64,000 bases of DNA, taken from contig OW285189.1 of the NCBI GenBank assembly GCA_935421135.1, positions 22,136,298 to 22,200,297 of the forward strand. Reading direction: 5' to 3'. Positions within the stretch are counted from its first letter, which is position 1. The number at the start of each line of letters is the position of its first letter. The stretch is from Bugulina stolonifera. Its lineage: Eukaryota > Bryozoa > Gymnolaemata > Cheilostomatida > Bugulidae. A model generated the notes under the pieces. That model was not told where the DNA came from, searched no databases, and saw only the letters and a program-made list of their open reading frames with translations. This document shows positions 46,918 to 56,055 of the stretch, in pieces. Made by a program: the position numbers and the translations under genes.

Positions 46918-47975
46918 ATGAAGGTCTACGTGATATTTACTTCTCCCCTCCTCAACCACCGTCTTTTGGAGGAAAGAGAAAGTTAGTTTTAGCTTCTCCT
47001 CCTGGTATTAATGAGAATGATGTTGAGAAGTGGTTGAGAAGTCAAGACGCATACACTCTTCATCGCCCGATTAGAATGAAGTTTACAAGGAGAAAAACGT
47101 TTGTGAGTGGGATTGGTGAACAACTCCAGGCAGATCTCGTGGATGTGCGTGCGCACAAGGACTCAAATGATGGAGTAACATTTTTGCTCACCTGCATAGA
47201 TGCCTTCTCACGGAAAGCATGGGTCTTTCCTCTTCATTCCAAGTCTGGTCTGGAAGTGTCCAATGCACTCATCTCTCTATTCGAAAATGAAAGCTTTAGA
47301 CAAATACAAACTGATAAAGGTAAGGAGTTCCTAAACAGAAGGGTGAGTGAAGTGCTAAAGAAGTATGGAGTTAGCCATTTCACCTCTGAGAATGAGATCA
47401 TCAAGGCTGCTCTTGTTGAACGCTTTAATAGAACATTGAGAGGGAAAATTCATCGTCTACTCACTTATAGAGGGGATGGACGCTACTTAGAAGATGTAGA
47501 AGACCTAGTCCAAGGATATAACAACAGTTTTAATAGGTCAATTGGAATGAAACCTATTGAGGTTGATTACGATAATCAAGAAGAGGTTTGGGTTCGGTTA
47601 AATGAGTTCTCACCTAAACGATGGTTAAAGAAAACAAGAGTAAAATACTCACCAGGTGATCATGTTCGGATTTCGATGGCTCGTAGTAGCTTTGAGCGAG
47701 GGTTCACACCAAACTGGTCAACCGAGATATTCACCATAAAAGCAGTCAAGGCACATACCTCACCTCCTGTCTATACACTGGAAGACCTAAACAAAGAAGG
47801 AGTAGATGGAACATTCTATGCACAAGAATTGCAACATGTTAACCTACCTGAAATCTTTAGAGTTGAGAAAGTCATACGTAAACGGAGAAGGAGAGGAAAA
47901 GAAGAGAGTTTCGTGAAATGGAGTGGTTATCCCTCTTCATTTAATAGTTGGATAGATTCTAGTCAGTTTGTGTAA
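46905..47975 (+). CDS. Polinton retroviral-type integrase with C-terminal chromodomain, 356 aa
   Basis: The catalytic triad is visible as D77 (LQADLVDV), D137 (IQTDKGKEF) and E172 (ALVERFNRTL), with the D to E gap near 35 as expected for DDE integrases. Residues about 240-310 form the SH3-like C-terminal domain (SPGDHVRISMARSSFERG). Residues 318-356 are a chromodomain (FRVEKVIRK..., FVKWSGYP, NSWI). No HHCC zinc finger is clear at the N-terminus. It inserts the element and makes the 6-bp duplication. The chromodomain probably steers it to methylated-histone chromatin. Confidence 0.95.
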   Translation: MDDIDEGLRDIYFSPPQPPSFGGKRKLVLASPPGINENDVEKWLRSQDAYTLHRPIRMKFTRRKTFVSGIGEQLQADLVDVRAHKDSNDGVTFLLTCIDAFSRKAWVFPLHSKSGLEVSNALISLFENESFRQIQTDKGKEFLNRRVSEVLKKYGVSHFTSENEIIKAALVERFNRTLRGKIHRLLTYRGDGRYLEDVEDLVQGYNNSFNRSIGMKPIEVDYDNQEEVWVRLNEFSPKRWLKKTRVKYSPGDHVRISMARSSFERGFTPNWSTEIFTIKAVKAHTSPPVYTLEDLNKEGVDGTFYAQELQHVNLPEIFRVEKVIRKRRRRGKEESFVKWSGYPSSFNSWIDSSQFV

Positions 47976-47987
47976 GACCAAAGGTAG

Positions 47988-47995
47988 TATAAATT
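47988..47995 (+). promoter_or_regulatory. TATA box for the capsid gene block
   Basis: TATAAATT, 42 bp before the ATG of the minor capsid gene (48030) and after the integrase stop. Confidence 0.55.
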
Positions 47996-48029
47996 CGATA
48001 TGTAAGTTCAGTTTTGCTCACTCTCAAAG

Positions 48030-48776
48030 ATGGCCTTCAATGTCACACTTACCTCAAATGTACGCATCGGTGGGAGTGACACAAACACCAATGCTCACTT
48101 CATTACGAAGCTAGCCAAGACATTGAAGCTTCACTCATCACAGTGGGAGGTTGGGTTACTTGACATTCAGTACCCTGCATCCTGGAGAAATGTGGAAGAT
48201 GGCTATGTAGTGGTTACGAATACAAAAGATGGAGTCAAACGAAAATGTGAAATCAGGAGTGGAAGGTATGCTTCCATGGGTGAACTTTTGAGTGAGATCA
48301 ATAGAATACTAATAAACTACGACTTAGAAAAAGTAGTGAGCTTTTACTATGATAGTCTACGGAATGAAACCTTCCTCATGTTGAGAGAACAGGAACACTC
48401 TGTCATGATGTCACGTGATGTTGCGTGGGTGTTGGGATTCGAACCTGATGTAGAATATGCTGCGGAAATCAACAGGAGTCAAAACCCTCCAGACATCAAT
48501 GCTGGTTTCACATCCCTCTATGTCTACTCCTCCGTAGTCTCACCAAGACATGTTGGAGATAGTCTAGTCCCCCTACTTCGCACAGTTCCTATAACAGAGA
48601 GTGAAAGAAATAGCACCGTTTTCTTTGAGTTTTCGAATGTTCAATACTCTCCAGTGTCTAATACAAGCACAGACCTCATCGAGGTAGATATAAGACGTGA
48701 TGATGGAGAAAGGGTCTCATTTCGCAGTGGAAAGGTTGTGCTGACGGTTCGTTTCAGACCGCGTGGAGAGAAATAA
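48030..48776 (+). CDS. Polinton minor capsid (penton-like) protein, 248 aa
   Basis: Length and opening pattern (FNVTLTSNVRIGGSDTNTNA, then LHSSQWEVGLLDIQYPASW) fit the single-jelly-roll penton protein of Polintons, which closes the five-fold vertices. Beta-rich throughout, ending in KVVLTVRFRPRGEK. It lies directly before the protein-VI-like gene and the major capsid gene, as in other Polintons. Assignment is by gene order, length and general sequence character; no structure search was possible. Confidence 0.8.
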   Translation: MAFNVTLTSNVRIGGSDTNTNAHFITKLAKTLKLHSSQWEVGLLDIQYPASWRNVEDGYVVVTNTKDGVKRKCEIRSGRYASMGELLSEINRILINYDLEKVVSFYYDSLRNETFLMLREQEHSVMMSRDVAWVLGFEPDVEYAAEINRSQNPPDINAGFTSLYVYSSVVSPRHVGDSLVPLLRTVPITESERNSTVFFEFSNVQYSPVSNTSTDLIEVDIRRDDGERVSFRSGKVVLTVRFRPRGEK

Positions 48777-48777
48777 C

Positions 48778-49188
48778 ATGGCCCCTCGCATAGTTCCATA
48801 TTTTCCTGATGAGTCAGGTGAGATGTATGAAGACTATTATGCAAACCAGGTGGGAGAGGGAATGAGTGTGTACAGGGGAAAACCTATTATGACGGGTAAT
48901 GGGATCGGCTCACTCTTTTCTGGACTGGCCCGAGGGGTCCTTCCCATGCTAAAGAATGGTGCCAAAACTATTGGGAAAAAGCTATTGACTACTGGAGCTT
49001 CGGTTCTGGGAGATGTAATCAAGGGAGAGAACTTCAAATCCTCTGCAGCAAAACGTTTTCGTGAAGCTGGTGGGGATCTTCTAGGTGATGTAGAAGATGA
49101 ATTACGTGAACCACCCGCCAAACGTGCACGAGTTAGTCAAAAGTCTACAAAGAAAAAGCGTAAAGGAAGAAAAACAGTTTTTGACTAA
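48778..49188 (+). CDS. Polinton minor virion protein with amphipathic helix and basic tail, 136 aa
   Basis: Starts at ATG 48778, one base after the penton stop; a GTG at 48763 in frame is rejected. Residues about 42-80 form a Gly-bounded amphipathic region (GSLFSGLARGVLPMLKNGAK, then TIGKKLL). The C-terminus has PAKRARVSQKSTKKKRKGRK, a nuclear-localisation-like tail. This plan recalls adenovirus protein VI/pX-type minor proteins, which disrupt membranes or bind DNA. The analogy is inference. Confidence 0.75.
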   Translation: MAPRIVPYFPDESGEMYEDYYANQVGEGMSVYRGKPIMTGNGIGSLFSGLARGVLPMLKNGAKTIGKKLLTTGASVLGDVIKGENFKSSAAKRFREAGGDLLGDVEDELREPPAKRARVSQKSTKKKRKGRKTVFD

Positions 49189-49200
49189 ATGAAAGATAAA

Positions 49201-49207
49201 TATATAA
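49201..49207 (+). promoter_or_regulatory. TATA box for the major capsid gene
   Basis: TATATAA, 93 bp before the capsid ATG at 49294. An out-of-frame ATG at 49268 precedes the capsid ATG in the leader. Confidence 0.5.
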
Positions 49208-49293
49208 TCCACACCTAGACTCACCACTCCCCACTCTTAGACAAGCGACTGTAGGAGCAAGTACTAGATGGAACAACTCTCACACTATCGAAC

Positions 49294-50640
49294 ATGTCCG
49301 TCACACATCGAGCCATCTCTCTCTCCAAGGTTTCTGAAGACTCTCCAGACACGGTTGACTCCAGTTTTGACTTATTTGCCACTCCGCCAACTCATACTAG
49401 CGTGCTCAGAGGTGAGTGGGTACCTTTGGCTCCTGTTACGGACTCCCCTGATGGCACTATTGAATTTAACATCCCGCCCGCAGACGAACTCTACACAGAT
49501 CTATCAAGGTCTTACTTACACACCACAGTAAAGGTGAGCAAGGCTGATGGAAGCGTACTACCTGCGGAAGAACAACTAAAGGTTGTTCCAGGGGACAATT
49601 TTATGCACAGTCTCTTTTCTTCTGCTACTGTTCAACTGGCCGGGCAAGATGTTGAGTATGAACCAAACTATGGACATAGAGCTTATGTCGAGAATCTCCT
49701 AAACTATGGTAAAGATGCTAAGAGCACATATATGAAAGTTGGGAGTGGGTGGATGGAGGATGAAGGAACTGGAGAAGACTATGATGGTATACCTCCCGAA
49801 GTGGTTGAAAAAAGAAAGAAACTTATAGCCACAAGTAAAGAGATGAGCTTCTATGGGAGACCTAGGTTGAGTATGTTTTCTCAAGGAAGACTTATTCCAC
49901 CAGGAGTTCGCTCTCGCCTTACTCTACAACGTGCTATTCCACAAATGGCCCTCTTAGCAGAAACAGACAACCCTGCAGGAGGGGCGAAGATTTCTATAAC
50001 TAAGACAGAATTGTGGATTCGACGTGTACAAGCCAATCCGGCCTTACAAAAAGCACAAATGGATGTTTGGGTTGTGCAACAAGAGTCTATAAAACTACCA
50101 ATTGACCGAATAAAAACTCATTTCCATGTCATCCCTGCTGGACACCAGTCAGTGAGAGTAAACTTTGATCAAGCGGGACAGAAGCCAAACAGAGTCTTTG
50201 TCGGACTAGTCAACCATACTGCAAAGAGTGGAACGTATAAGCAAAATCCCTTCAAATTTGGACATAACAATCTAAGTTCATTAGAATTACTAATTGATGG
50301 AACACCGGTGACCCGAAGATATGAACCAAATTTTGCAAGTGGAAAGTTTGCTCGTGAATTCATGAATTTGTTCACTGTCACAAATACATCCGATGCTGAC
50401 ACAGGGAATGAGATCTCCCCTAGCAAATACAAGTCCTGCGCTGCTCTCTACGCCTTTGACATTTCAGGAGATTTGTGTGATGACAACTTTCACTTGTTAT
50501 CAAATGGGAGTCTATCTATTAATCTAGCATTTGCTAATCAAACTCAAAATACACTTGGACTGTTTGTATACGAAGAAAAAGATGACATTATCTACTTGAA
50601 TGCAAATCACGAAGTATCTATGGTAGCCGGGATGATGTAA
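49294..50640 (+). CDS. Polinton major capsid protein (double jelly roll), 448 aa
   Basis: The largest virion gene, beta-rich, with family-like segments such as TIEFNIPPADELYTDLSRSY near residue 68, ATVQLAGQDVEYEPNYGHRA near 120 and FRPRLSM-type FYGRPRLSMFSQGRLIPPGV near 190-210. Length (448) is within the Polinton range. It should form the trimeric capsomers of an icosahedral shell. It sits between the minor virion protein and the protease, the conserved late block. The open frame has no breaks. A competing upstream ATG at 49268 starts an 87-codon overlapping frame, which may reduce or tune translation. Confidence 0.9.
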   Translation: MSVTHRAISLSKVSEDSPDTVDSSFDLFATPPTHTSVLRGEWVPLAPVTDSPDGTIEFNIPPADELYTDLSRSYLHTTVKVSKADGSVLPAEEQLKVVPGDNFMHSLFSSATVQLAGQDVEYEPNYGHRAYVENLLNYGKDAKSTYMKVGSGWMEDEGTGEDYDGIPPEVVEKRKKLIATSKEMSFYGRPRLSMFSQGRLIPPGVRSRLTLQRAIPQMALLAETDNPAGGAKISITKTELWIRRVQANPALQKAQMDVWVVQQESIKLPIDRIKTHFHVIPAGHQSVRVNFDQAGQKPNRVFVGLVNHTAKSGTYKQNPFKFGHNNLSSLELLIDGTPVTRRYEPNFASGKFAREFMNLFTVTNTSDADTGNEISPSKYKSCAALYAFDISGDLCDDNFHLLSNGSLSINLAFANQTQNTLGLFVYEEKDDIIYLNANHEVSMVAGMM

Positions 50641-50647
50641 AAAAAAA

Positions 50648-51175
50648 ATGGATACATTCTCAATCTCGAATATTCTATCTGATGATAAACTCTCATCAAC
50701 CTCCTTTAGAGGGGTTATGCCAAGGGATCACTTCTTAGACTCCTTCTCCCCATCTGGATCTTTTGTTTTCAACACTCAAACAAGTGAGAAAAGTGGCGAG
50801 CATTGGATCTCTGTTTTTTCGAATGGAAAAGAAATAGAGTATTTCGACTCCTATGGTCTCCCCCCTTCTATTTATCCTGATGTGGGTAAGATGTTACAAC
50901 AATGGGGAATACCAATAGTATGGAATGGAGAGTGTCTACAAGAAGAGAGTACTAACGTGTGTGGAGACTACTGCATCTTGTTCTGTCTCCTTCGAGCTCG
51001 AGGGTGGAGTATGGAGGGAATAATTACACGGCTAAGCAGAGTAGAAGGAAGAGTTCGAGATCATTCTATAAGAGCTCTATTACAACGTTTATACTATAAT
51101 AAAAGAAATAATACTTTCCCACTCACAACGCATGTAAACAATATTATGCTTTTTTCACCTTTTCACTTTGACTAG
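50648..51175 (+). CDS. Polinton adenain-like maturation cysteine protease, 175 aa
   Basis: Catalytic residues read in adenain (C5) order: His52 (GEHWISVF), Asp67 (EYFDSYG), Gln98 in the oxyanion position and Cys105 (NVCGDYCILF). The ATG at 50648 follows the capsid stop by 7 A bases. It would cleave virion precursors during maturation. Length is close to the compact Polinton/Ulp-type proteases. Confidence 0.93.
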   Translation: MDTFSISNILSDDKLSSTSFRGVMPRDHFLDSFSPSGSFVFNTQTSEKSGEHWISVFSNGKEIEYFDSYGLPPSIYPDVGKMLQQWGIPIVWNGECLQEESTNVCGDYCILFCLLRARGWSMEGIITRLSRVEGRVRDHSIRALLQRLYYNKRNNTFPLTTHVNNIMLFSPFHFD

Positions 51176-51297
51176 AGAGAAATACTTCACCTTACTTATA
51201 ATTCGTTTTTATCTTACCTGCATTCTTTTTTTTTTCTTTGCTTTTTAGATTTCTGCTTGATTCTTGATTCTTTTATTTTTTCTCTATTTATCTTCGT

Positions 51298-51303
51298 AAT
51301 AAA
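51298..51303 (+). terminator. Polyadenylation signals between convergent Polinton genes
   Basis: AATAAA on + at 51298-51303, and TTTATT (AATAAA on -) at 51272-51277. They lie between the protease stop and the stop of the minus-strand gene, so each strand has its own signal. Confidence 0.55.
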
Positions 51304-51350
51304 ACAATACTACTGAAGAAAGCTGCATCTTTTCTATCTTGGAATAATAC

Positions 51351-51611
51351 TCATCCATGGGTTGTTGTGGTCTCGCCCCTATCCGAGGCCCGCTCCGGGG
51401 AGGGCGGAGAGTCCACCATGTTAGAAAGATCCTTTCGGGCAGGACTCCCCACTCCTATTATTTTCCCCTTCTTCCGTGCCTCTTTTAACGCATCCACCTC
51501 TTCTTTCCTCTTCTGACTGCACTCTTCTTCCTCAATAATTCCATCCATTTGTGAGTCCGTTAAGCCCGCAAATAACTCTTCTTGGTTTTGTACTATGTTG
51601 TCAGTATCCAT
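51351..51611 (-). CDS. Polinton divergent small protein, 86 aa, unknown
   Basis: The only minus-strand gene of the element. Starts at ATG (complement of 51609-51611), preceded by a TATA box. The acidic N-terminal half (MDTDNIVQNQEELFAGLTD, then GIIEEEEC) is followed by a basic middle (KKGKIIGVGSPARK) and a Ser/Pro-rich end. Highly charged and probably disordered. Position and separate promoter suggest an early or regulatory protein. No homologue recognised. Confidence 0.65.
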   Translation of the reverse strand: MDTDNIVQNQEELFAGLTDSQMDGIIEEEECSQKRKEEVDALKEARKKGKIIGVGSPARKDLSNMVDSPPSPERASDRGETTTTHG

Positions 51612-51691
51612 TGATAATGTACTATTGTAGTAGTGTAGCTGTACAGTAGTGATGTGGTGAACTTTGAATGCTGAGACTGTGATCCCACTCT

Positions 51692-51700
51692 CCCTTTATA
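51692..51700 (-). promoter_or_regulatory. TATA box for the minus-strand Polinton gene
   Basis: TATAAAGGG on the minus strand, about 80 bp before the ATG, between that ATG and the satellite. Confidence 0.6.
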
Positions 51701-51747
51701 CAACTGCTCATTTCTTGACTCCTCCCTTTTTTTATCCAATCCCAATG

Positions 51748-52446
51748 TGACCCGATGTGAATCCGAAGCCTCCCGATGCATCCCGATGTGAATCCGAAGC
51801 CTTCCGATGCATCCCGATGTGATTCCGAAGCTTCCCGATGCATCCCGATGTGAATCCGAAGCTTCCCGATGCATCCCGATGTGAATCCGAAGCTTCCCGA
51901 TGCATCCCGATGTGATTCCGAAGCTTCCCGATGCATCCCGATGTGAATCCGAAGCTTCCCGATGCATCCCGATGTGATTCCGAAGCTTCCCGATGCATCC
52001 CGATGTGATTCCGAAGCTTCCCGATGCATCCCGATGTGATTCCGAAGCTTCCCGATGCATCCCGATGTGATTCCGAAGCTTCCCGATGCATCCCGATGCA
52101 TCCCGATGTGAATTGACACATCGGGATGCATCGGGAAGCTTCGGGATGCATCGGGAAGCTTCGGAATCACATCGGGATGCATCGGGAAGCTTCGGATTCA
52201 CATCGGGATGCATCGGGAAGCTTCGGAATCACATCGGGATGCATCGGGAAGCTTCGGAATCACATCGGGATGCATCGGGAGGCTTCGGATTCACATCGGG
52301 GTGCATCGGGAGGCTTCGGATTCACATCGGGGTGCATCGGGAGGCTTCGGATTCACATCGGGGTGCATCGGGAGGCTTCGGATTCACATCGGGGTGCATC
52401 GGGAGGCTTCGGATTCACATCGGGAGGCTTCGGATTCACATCGGGG
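51748..52446. repeat. Giant inverted satellite: two opposed arrays of 31-bp units
   Basis: The left arm (about 51748-52110) has units CCCGATGTGAATCCGAAGCT plus TCCCGATGCAT, period 31. The right arm (52117-52446) has the reverse-complement units. The loop is only AATTGA (52111-52116). Each unit is built from near-palindromic octamers (GAAGCTTC, GATGCATC) joined by CC. The outer right units drift to GGGGTGCATC and GGAGGCTTC variants, while inner units stay nearly identical. Frames stay open in all phases because 31 is not a multiple of 3, so no protein is claimed. The whole region could fold into a cruciform of more than 300 bp. Confidence 0.95.
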
Positions 52447-52743
52447 TGGGGAAATGGTTAGACTCCGCCCACTGAATACTACTATTTAAGGTATAAGTTT
52501 CTCACTCTAGCAGTATGAACAATCAGCCTCTAGTCAACAGAGTGAGAGTAAACAGAGACAGCTACCTACTAGTCAGTGCCTGATCAGAGATGTCAACAAG
52601 TAGAACATAAGGTTAGTGTTAAATGGAGTAATTGGCAGCAATTGTGAAGTGTTTATTGTATAAAATGCTATCAAGCTAAAAAATAACTCACACCCTACTA
52701 CTATATATTTTTATAGGGAGGCTAAACAATTTAATATATTACA
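52447..52743 (+). promoter_or_regulatory. Promoter/leader-like segment between satellite and right TIR
   Basis: About 300 bp without a gene. It starts with a GC-box-like CTCCGCCCACT and a TATTTAAGG/TATAAG pair (52489-52498), followed by leader-like sequence and a candidate donor AG|GTTAGT near 52612. The rest is AT-rich. It might be a promoter reading outward through the right TIR, or leftover leader of a lost gene. Confidence 0.3.
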
Positions 52744-53465
52744 TTATAGTCCCACCCCAGTGGAACTCGGAATGGGCGGCGGGCCGCTGCCTAGTCGCTT
52801 GGCCCGGTGGATACGGGGCACCGGCGTCGCCTCCACGTGTACGGTCGGCGCCGCACGCAACGTGGGCGGACGCGGCTTGACCGCCTCAAACGATTGGTCG
52901 TTCGGGTGAGTGGGGGTTGCGGGGTGGGGAGGGTGGGCGGCGGCGGAGGAGGGGTGGCGGTGATGACGGTGATGGCGGCGGCGGCGGCGGCGGCGGTGGT
53001 GGTGGTGGTGGCGGCGGCGGCGGCGGTGGCGGTGGTGGTGGTGGCGGCGGTGGTGGTGGTGGCGGTGGTGGCGGCGGCGGCGGTGGCGGCGACGGTGGTG
53101 AGGGCGGTGGTGGTGGCGGCGGCGGCGGCGGTGGTGAGGGCGGCGGTGGCGGCGGCGGCGACGGCGGTGGCGCGGACGGGACGAGGGCGGTGGCGGGGAG
53201 GAGGGAGGAGTGGGAGGTGGGGAGGGGGAGGGGAGGAGGGTGGGAAGGAGGAAGGGAAGGGGTCGTGGCCGGGTTCGGGGTCAAGTGTGCAAATGTTTTT
53301 TCGACCAATCAGAAGGGGGGATTTTGGGGTGACCTTGGCAAGGTCGTGTGCAAAATTTTTGTGCTCTTCTGTGATTGGTTGAAATCGGAAATACCGGCTT
53401 GTGATTGGTTGAAAACAGGGGTCAATGAGTGCGTGTCTGTCTAGAAGTGCACTGACTATACTACT
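52744..53465 (-). repeat. Polinton right terminal inverted repeat
   Basis: 722 bp, reverse complement of the left TIR. The inner edge reads ACTATAATGT on the minus strand where the left has ACTATAAAAG, so the TATA box is weaker on this side. It carries the same GGC/GGT triplet tract. Confidence 0.95.
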
Positions 53466-53471
53466 TCCGTC
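53466..53471. repeat. Target-site duplication, right copy (TCCGTC)
   Basis: Exact match to 42792-42797, directly after the right terminus. Confidence 0.93.
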
Positions 53472-56055
53472 GACAGGATTTTACTACAAAGTTTGGATAC
53501 AGGAGATGGTGGGGTGCATGGACTTGCTCGTGGATGATACGACATTTACATGCACAAGGAAGTTCGTGCACATCAACAACTACAGTTTTACTCCTTCCTT
53601 GCATCTCATAGAAATAATGATATGGATAAAGGTATTGTCTGTTTGAGCTTATACTTTCTAATGGATGATACAGCATTTGCATGCACTAGAATGTACGAGC
53701 TCTGACAGAAAGAAATGGCACAACTACTTTTATTTCCACACTTATCTACAAATTGACACATAGCGACCATCTTTATTCGTTCATTGAGCTTAACGTACCT
53801 GTATAAACTTATTCGACTATTTGTATAGCTTTTGCATTCATTTCAGGTGCAGAGAAAACTTTGTTATTTAACTTTATGGACATTATCTTCTTTGTAAAGT
53901 TCACAGTGGACAGAATATACTTCCTAGTATATGATGCAATAGTTACATTCACTAGGTAGTATATTCTCACCAATAGTGATACCTAACGCTTAATTAACCC
54001 TCAAAGACTGAGTGCAGGGCAAACTCTCTTATTTAATTTTATGGAGATTATTTTCTTTGTAAAATTCACATTGGACAGAAAATTCTTTCTGGTATATGAT
54101 GCAATATTTACATACATTGGGTAGCATTTTCTCACCAATAGTGAGACCTAACAGTTAAATTAAGCCTCAAAGACCAGGTGACACTTGCAGAATGAGACCA
54201 TGGTGGAAATTTTTACATTATTGTATTTGTTGTGAAATGTACATGTATGTATTTCTGTGTGTGTGTGTGTGTGTAATCTCTATTCATTTCAGGTGAGAAG
54301 GCAAAGATTATATTTATTTCTAGGGCAAACTCTGAGCTGCACTGATGTAAAATGTAAAGCACTGTAAAGCACCGAAACAGTTCGCTGTCTGCAGATTGAG
54401 TTTTGCTTTGTGAAATTTTCATCTCAATTTTTGATATGTTGCAAATTATTCAATTTATATTTTAGTAACTACAATGTTGTAGTATCAAGTATACAGGATT
54501 TTTTTTGTAAAATGCAAACATTGTAAATATTATATTGTATGCTAAAGAGAATAAAGAATAACACATGGAAACCTATTCAGTTGCAAATTGTTGTTGGCTT
54601 GAGTAATTGCCTTATAATTGACATTCCATAATGAACATAATTGCACTAATAAAGCATGTCGACAATACATGTGTGCATATAATATTGTGTGAAAATGAGC
54701 TATTACACACATAGTTTACTCTATGGGCATCACAAACAGATTGAGTTTTCCTTTGTGAGATTTTCATCTCAATCTTTTGCATGTTGTACCAATTTATGAC
54801 CAAATTCATTTCTGTACAACTATGAATACACTGATCTTCAAAAAGAAGATGAAATAAATACAATATATAAAATAAATTGTATGTGCAGTCATTGTAAAAT
54901 GGGCAAAAAAATACATAGCCAAACATTTTTAGTAATAAAAAAAACAGCAGATAAATGTAACACAATGTTTATATGAGTATATACATGTAATATGTTTTGA
55001 TTACTATCATTTATCTAGTATTGTATGTAAAACAGAAACCTATGTTAAAATAACAGAGGAATAAAACCTGATAAATTGAACCATTTCAACAATTTACAGG
55101 GACATGCAATATTATGCATGGTGCACGCTTTAATGTTGCAACAATAATATAACATAGTCAATACCACTGCACCCACCTGCACCCACCTGTACCCACTTGC
55201 ACCTAGACCCCAGAAATTGTGCTCATCTCACATCTTGTATATAATATAAACAAAAACTAAATGCTTATTAAATTATATACATTACACACTAATAAAAAGT
55301 AGAAAAAGTTGGGATGAATTTTAAGCTTTTCCAACATGCAAGTACATGTATATAATGTGAATAGTCCTGTTTACAAGCGCATGTTGCTATAATAAATATA
55401 GAGGTACTACAGAAAACCTCGGTTTATTAATTAGTAGCTCATCTACACCTACATGTACATGTAAATATTATATTAATAGCAATACTGATTATAATACCAA
55501 TGTTATGCAACATGTACCCAGTACTAATAAATTAATCAAATGCAGTAATCTAGTTACATTGAGGTGCACATGCCAAGAAACTGAGATATCTTTGTCTTTG
55601 CCAAAACTGAAGCACAATGTAGGAGAAGTTGTCTTCTCTTTATGTTATATAAGTCCTAGCTTATGAATAATTTCAGTTGATATCATGACATCATATGTGT
55701 AGCCGCTGACAGCTTGAGTTTGAAAATCACCCCTTACAACTGTACAGAGAGTAACTTTTAAATTGTAAAAAATAATTTGTTCACACAAAAGATGCTGTGT
55801 GTAAACTGTAAACTGTGAACTGTAGACTGTAGCAAGGGGGCTGGCTTTATATAGTTCAAGTAGGGAATTGTTTTCTCTCTGGTAAGTATAATGAGCAACG
55901 TAAGCAGTAGTACAGCTCAGGTAAGTGTAATTCAATAAAACAGTTGATGAGGAAAGACTGATTCAGTTCAGATCAGTATTTTGAGAGACTTACACATCTA
56001 ACACATCTACCTACAACAAGCAGATATTACTCAGTAGCACAGACTAGAAGCAAGC
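53472..56055. other. Right half of the interrupted locus and tandem repeats
   Basis: From 53478 sequence resembles 63510 onward (TTTGGATAcAGG / TTTGGATAtAGG). About 53862-54010 and 54034-54245 are tandem copies of a 170-200 bp block containing GTTCACAGTGGACAGAA-type sequence; a third copy is at 63789-64000. A smaller pair lies at 54390-54450 and 54735-54800 (CAGATTGAGTTTT). No protein gene is supported. A TATA-like TTATATAAG at 55647 is far upstream of the next gene. Confidence 0.5.

Larger units (their letters stand above)
42798..53465 (+). mobile_element. Complete compact Polinton/Maverick lacking DNA polymerase B (10,668 bp)
   Basis: Bounded by a perfect 6-bp target duplication TCCGTC (42792-42797 and 53466-53471), with termini AGTAGTATAGTC...GACTATACTACT and 722/723-bp inverted repeats. 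Inside, nine + strand genes are packed with gaps of a few bases or overlaps, and one - strand gene lies near the right end. Hallmarks present: retroviral-type integrase, FtsK/A32-like ATPase, adenain-like protease, major and minor capsid proteins. Typical Polintons are about 15-20 kb and carry a protein-primed PolB of over 1000 residues. No frame here could hold one, and the spaces between genes are too small. Genes show no stops or frameshifts. The near-identical TIRs argue for recent insertion. Confidence 0.95.

Noticed and set aside
48763..48777. Upstream GTG start for the 136-aa virion protein
   Set aside because: Animal genes start at ATG; the ATG at 48778 follows the previous stop directly.
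51748..52446. CRISPR-like array
   Set aside because: There are no unique spacers; units are contiguous satellite copies in a eukaryotic element.
51593..52489. Several frames of 90-200 codons through the 31-bp satellite
   Set aside because: A 31-bp period keeps all frames open and gives the same peptide in each. This is a repeat artefact, though a fusion to a real gene cannot be excluded.
42798..53465. Adenovirus or virophage insertion
   Set aside because: The retroviral-type integrase, 6-bp duplication, long TIRs and gene order fit Polintons better.
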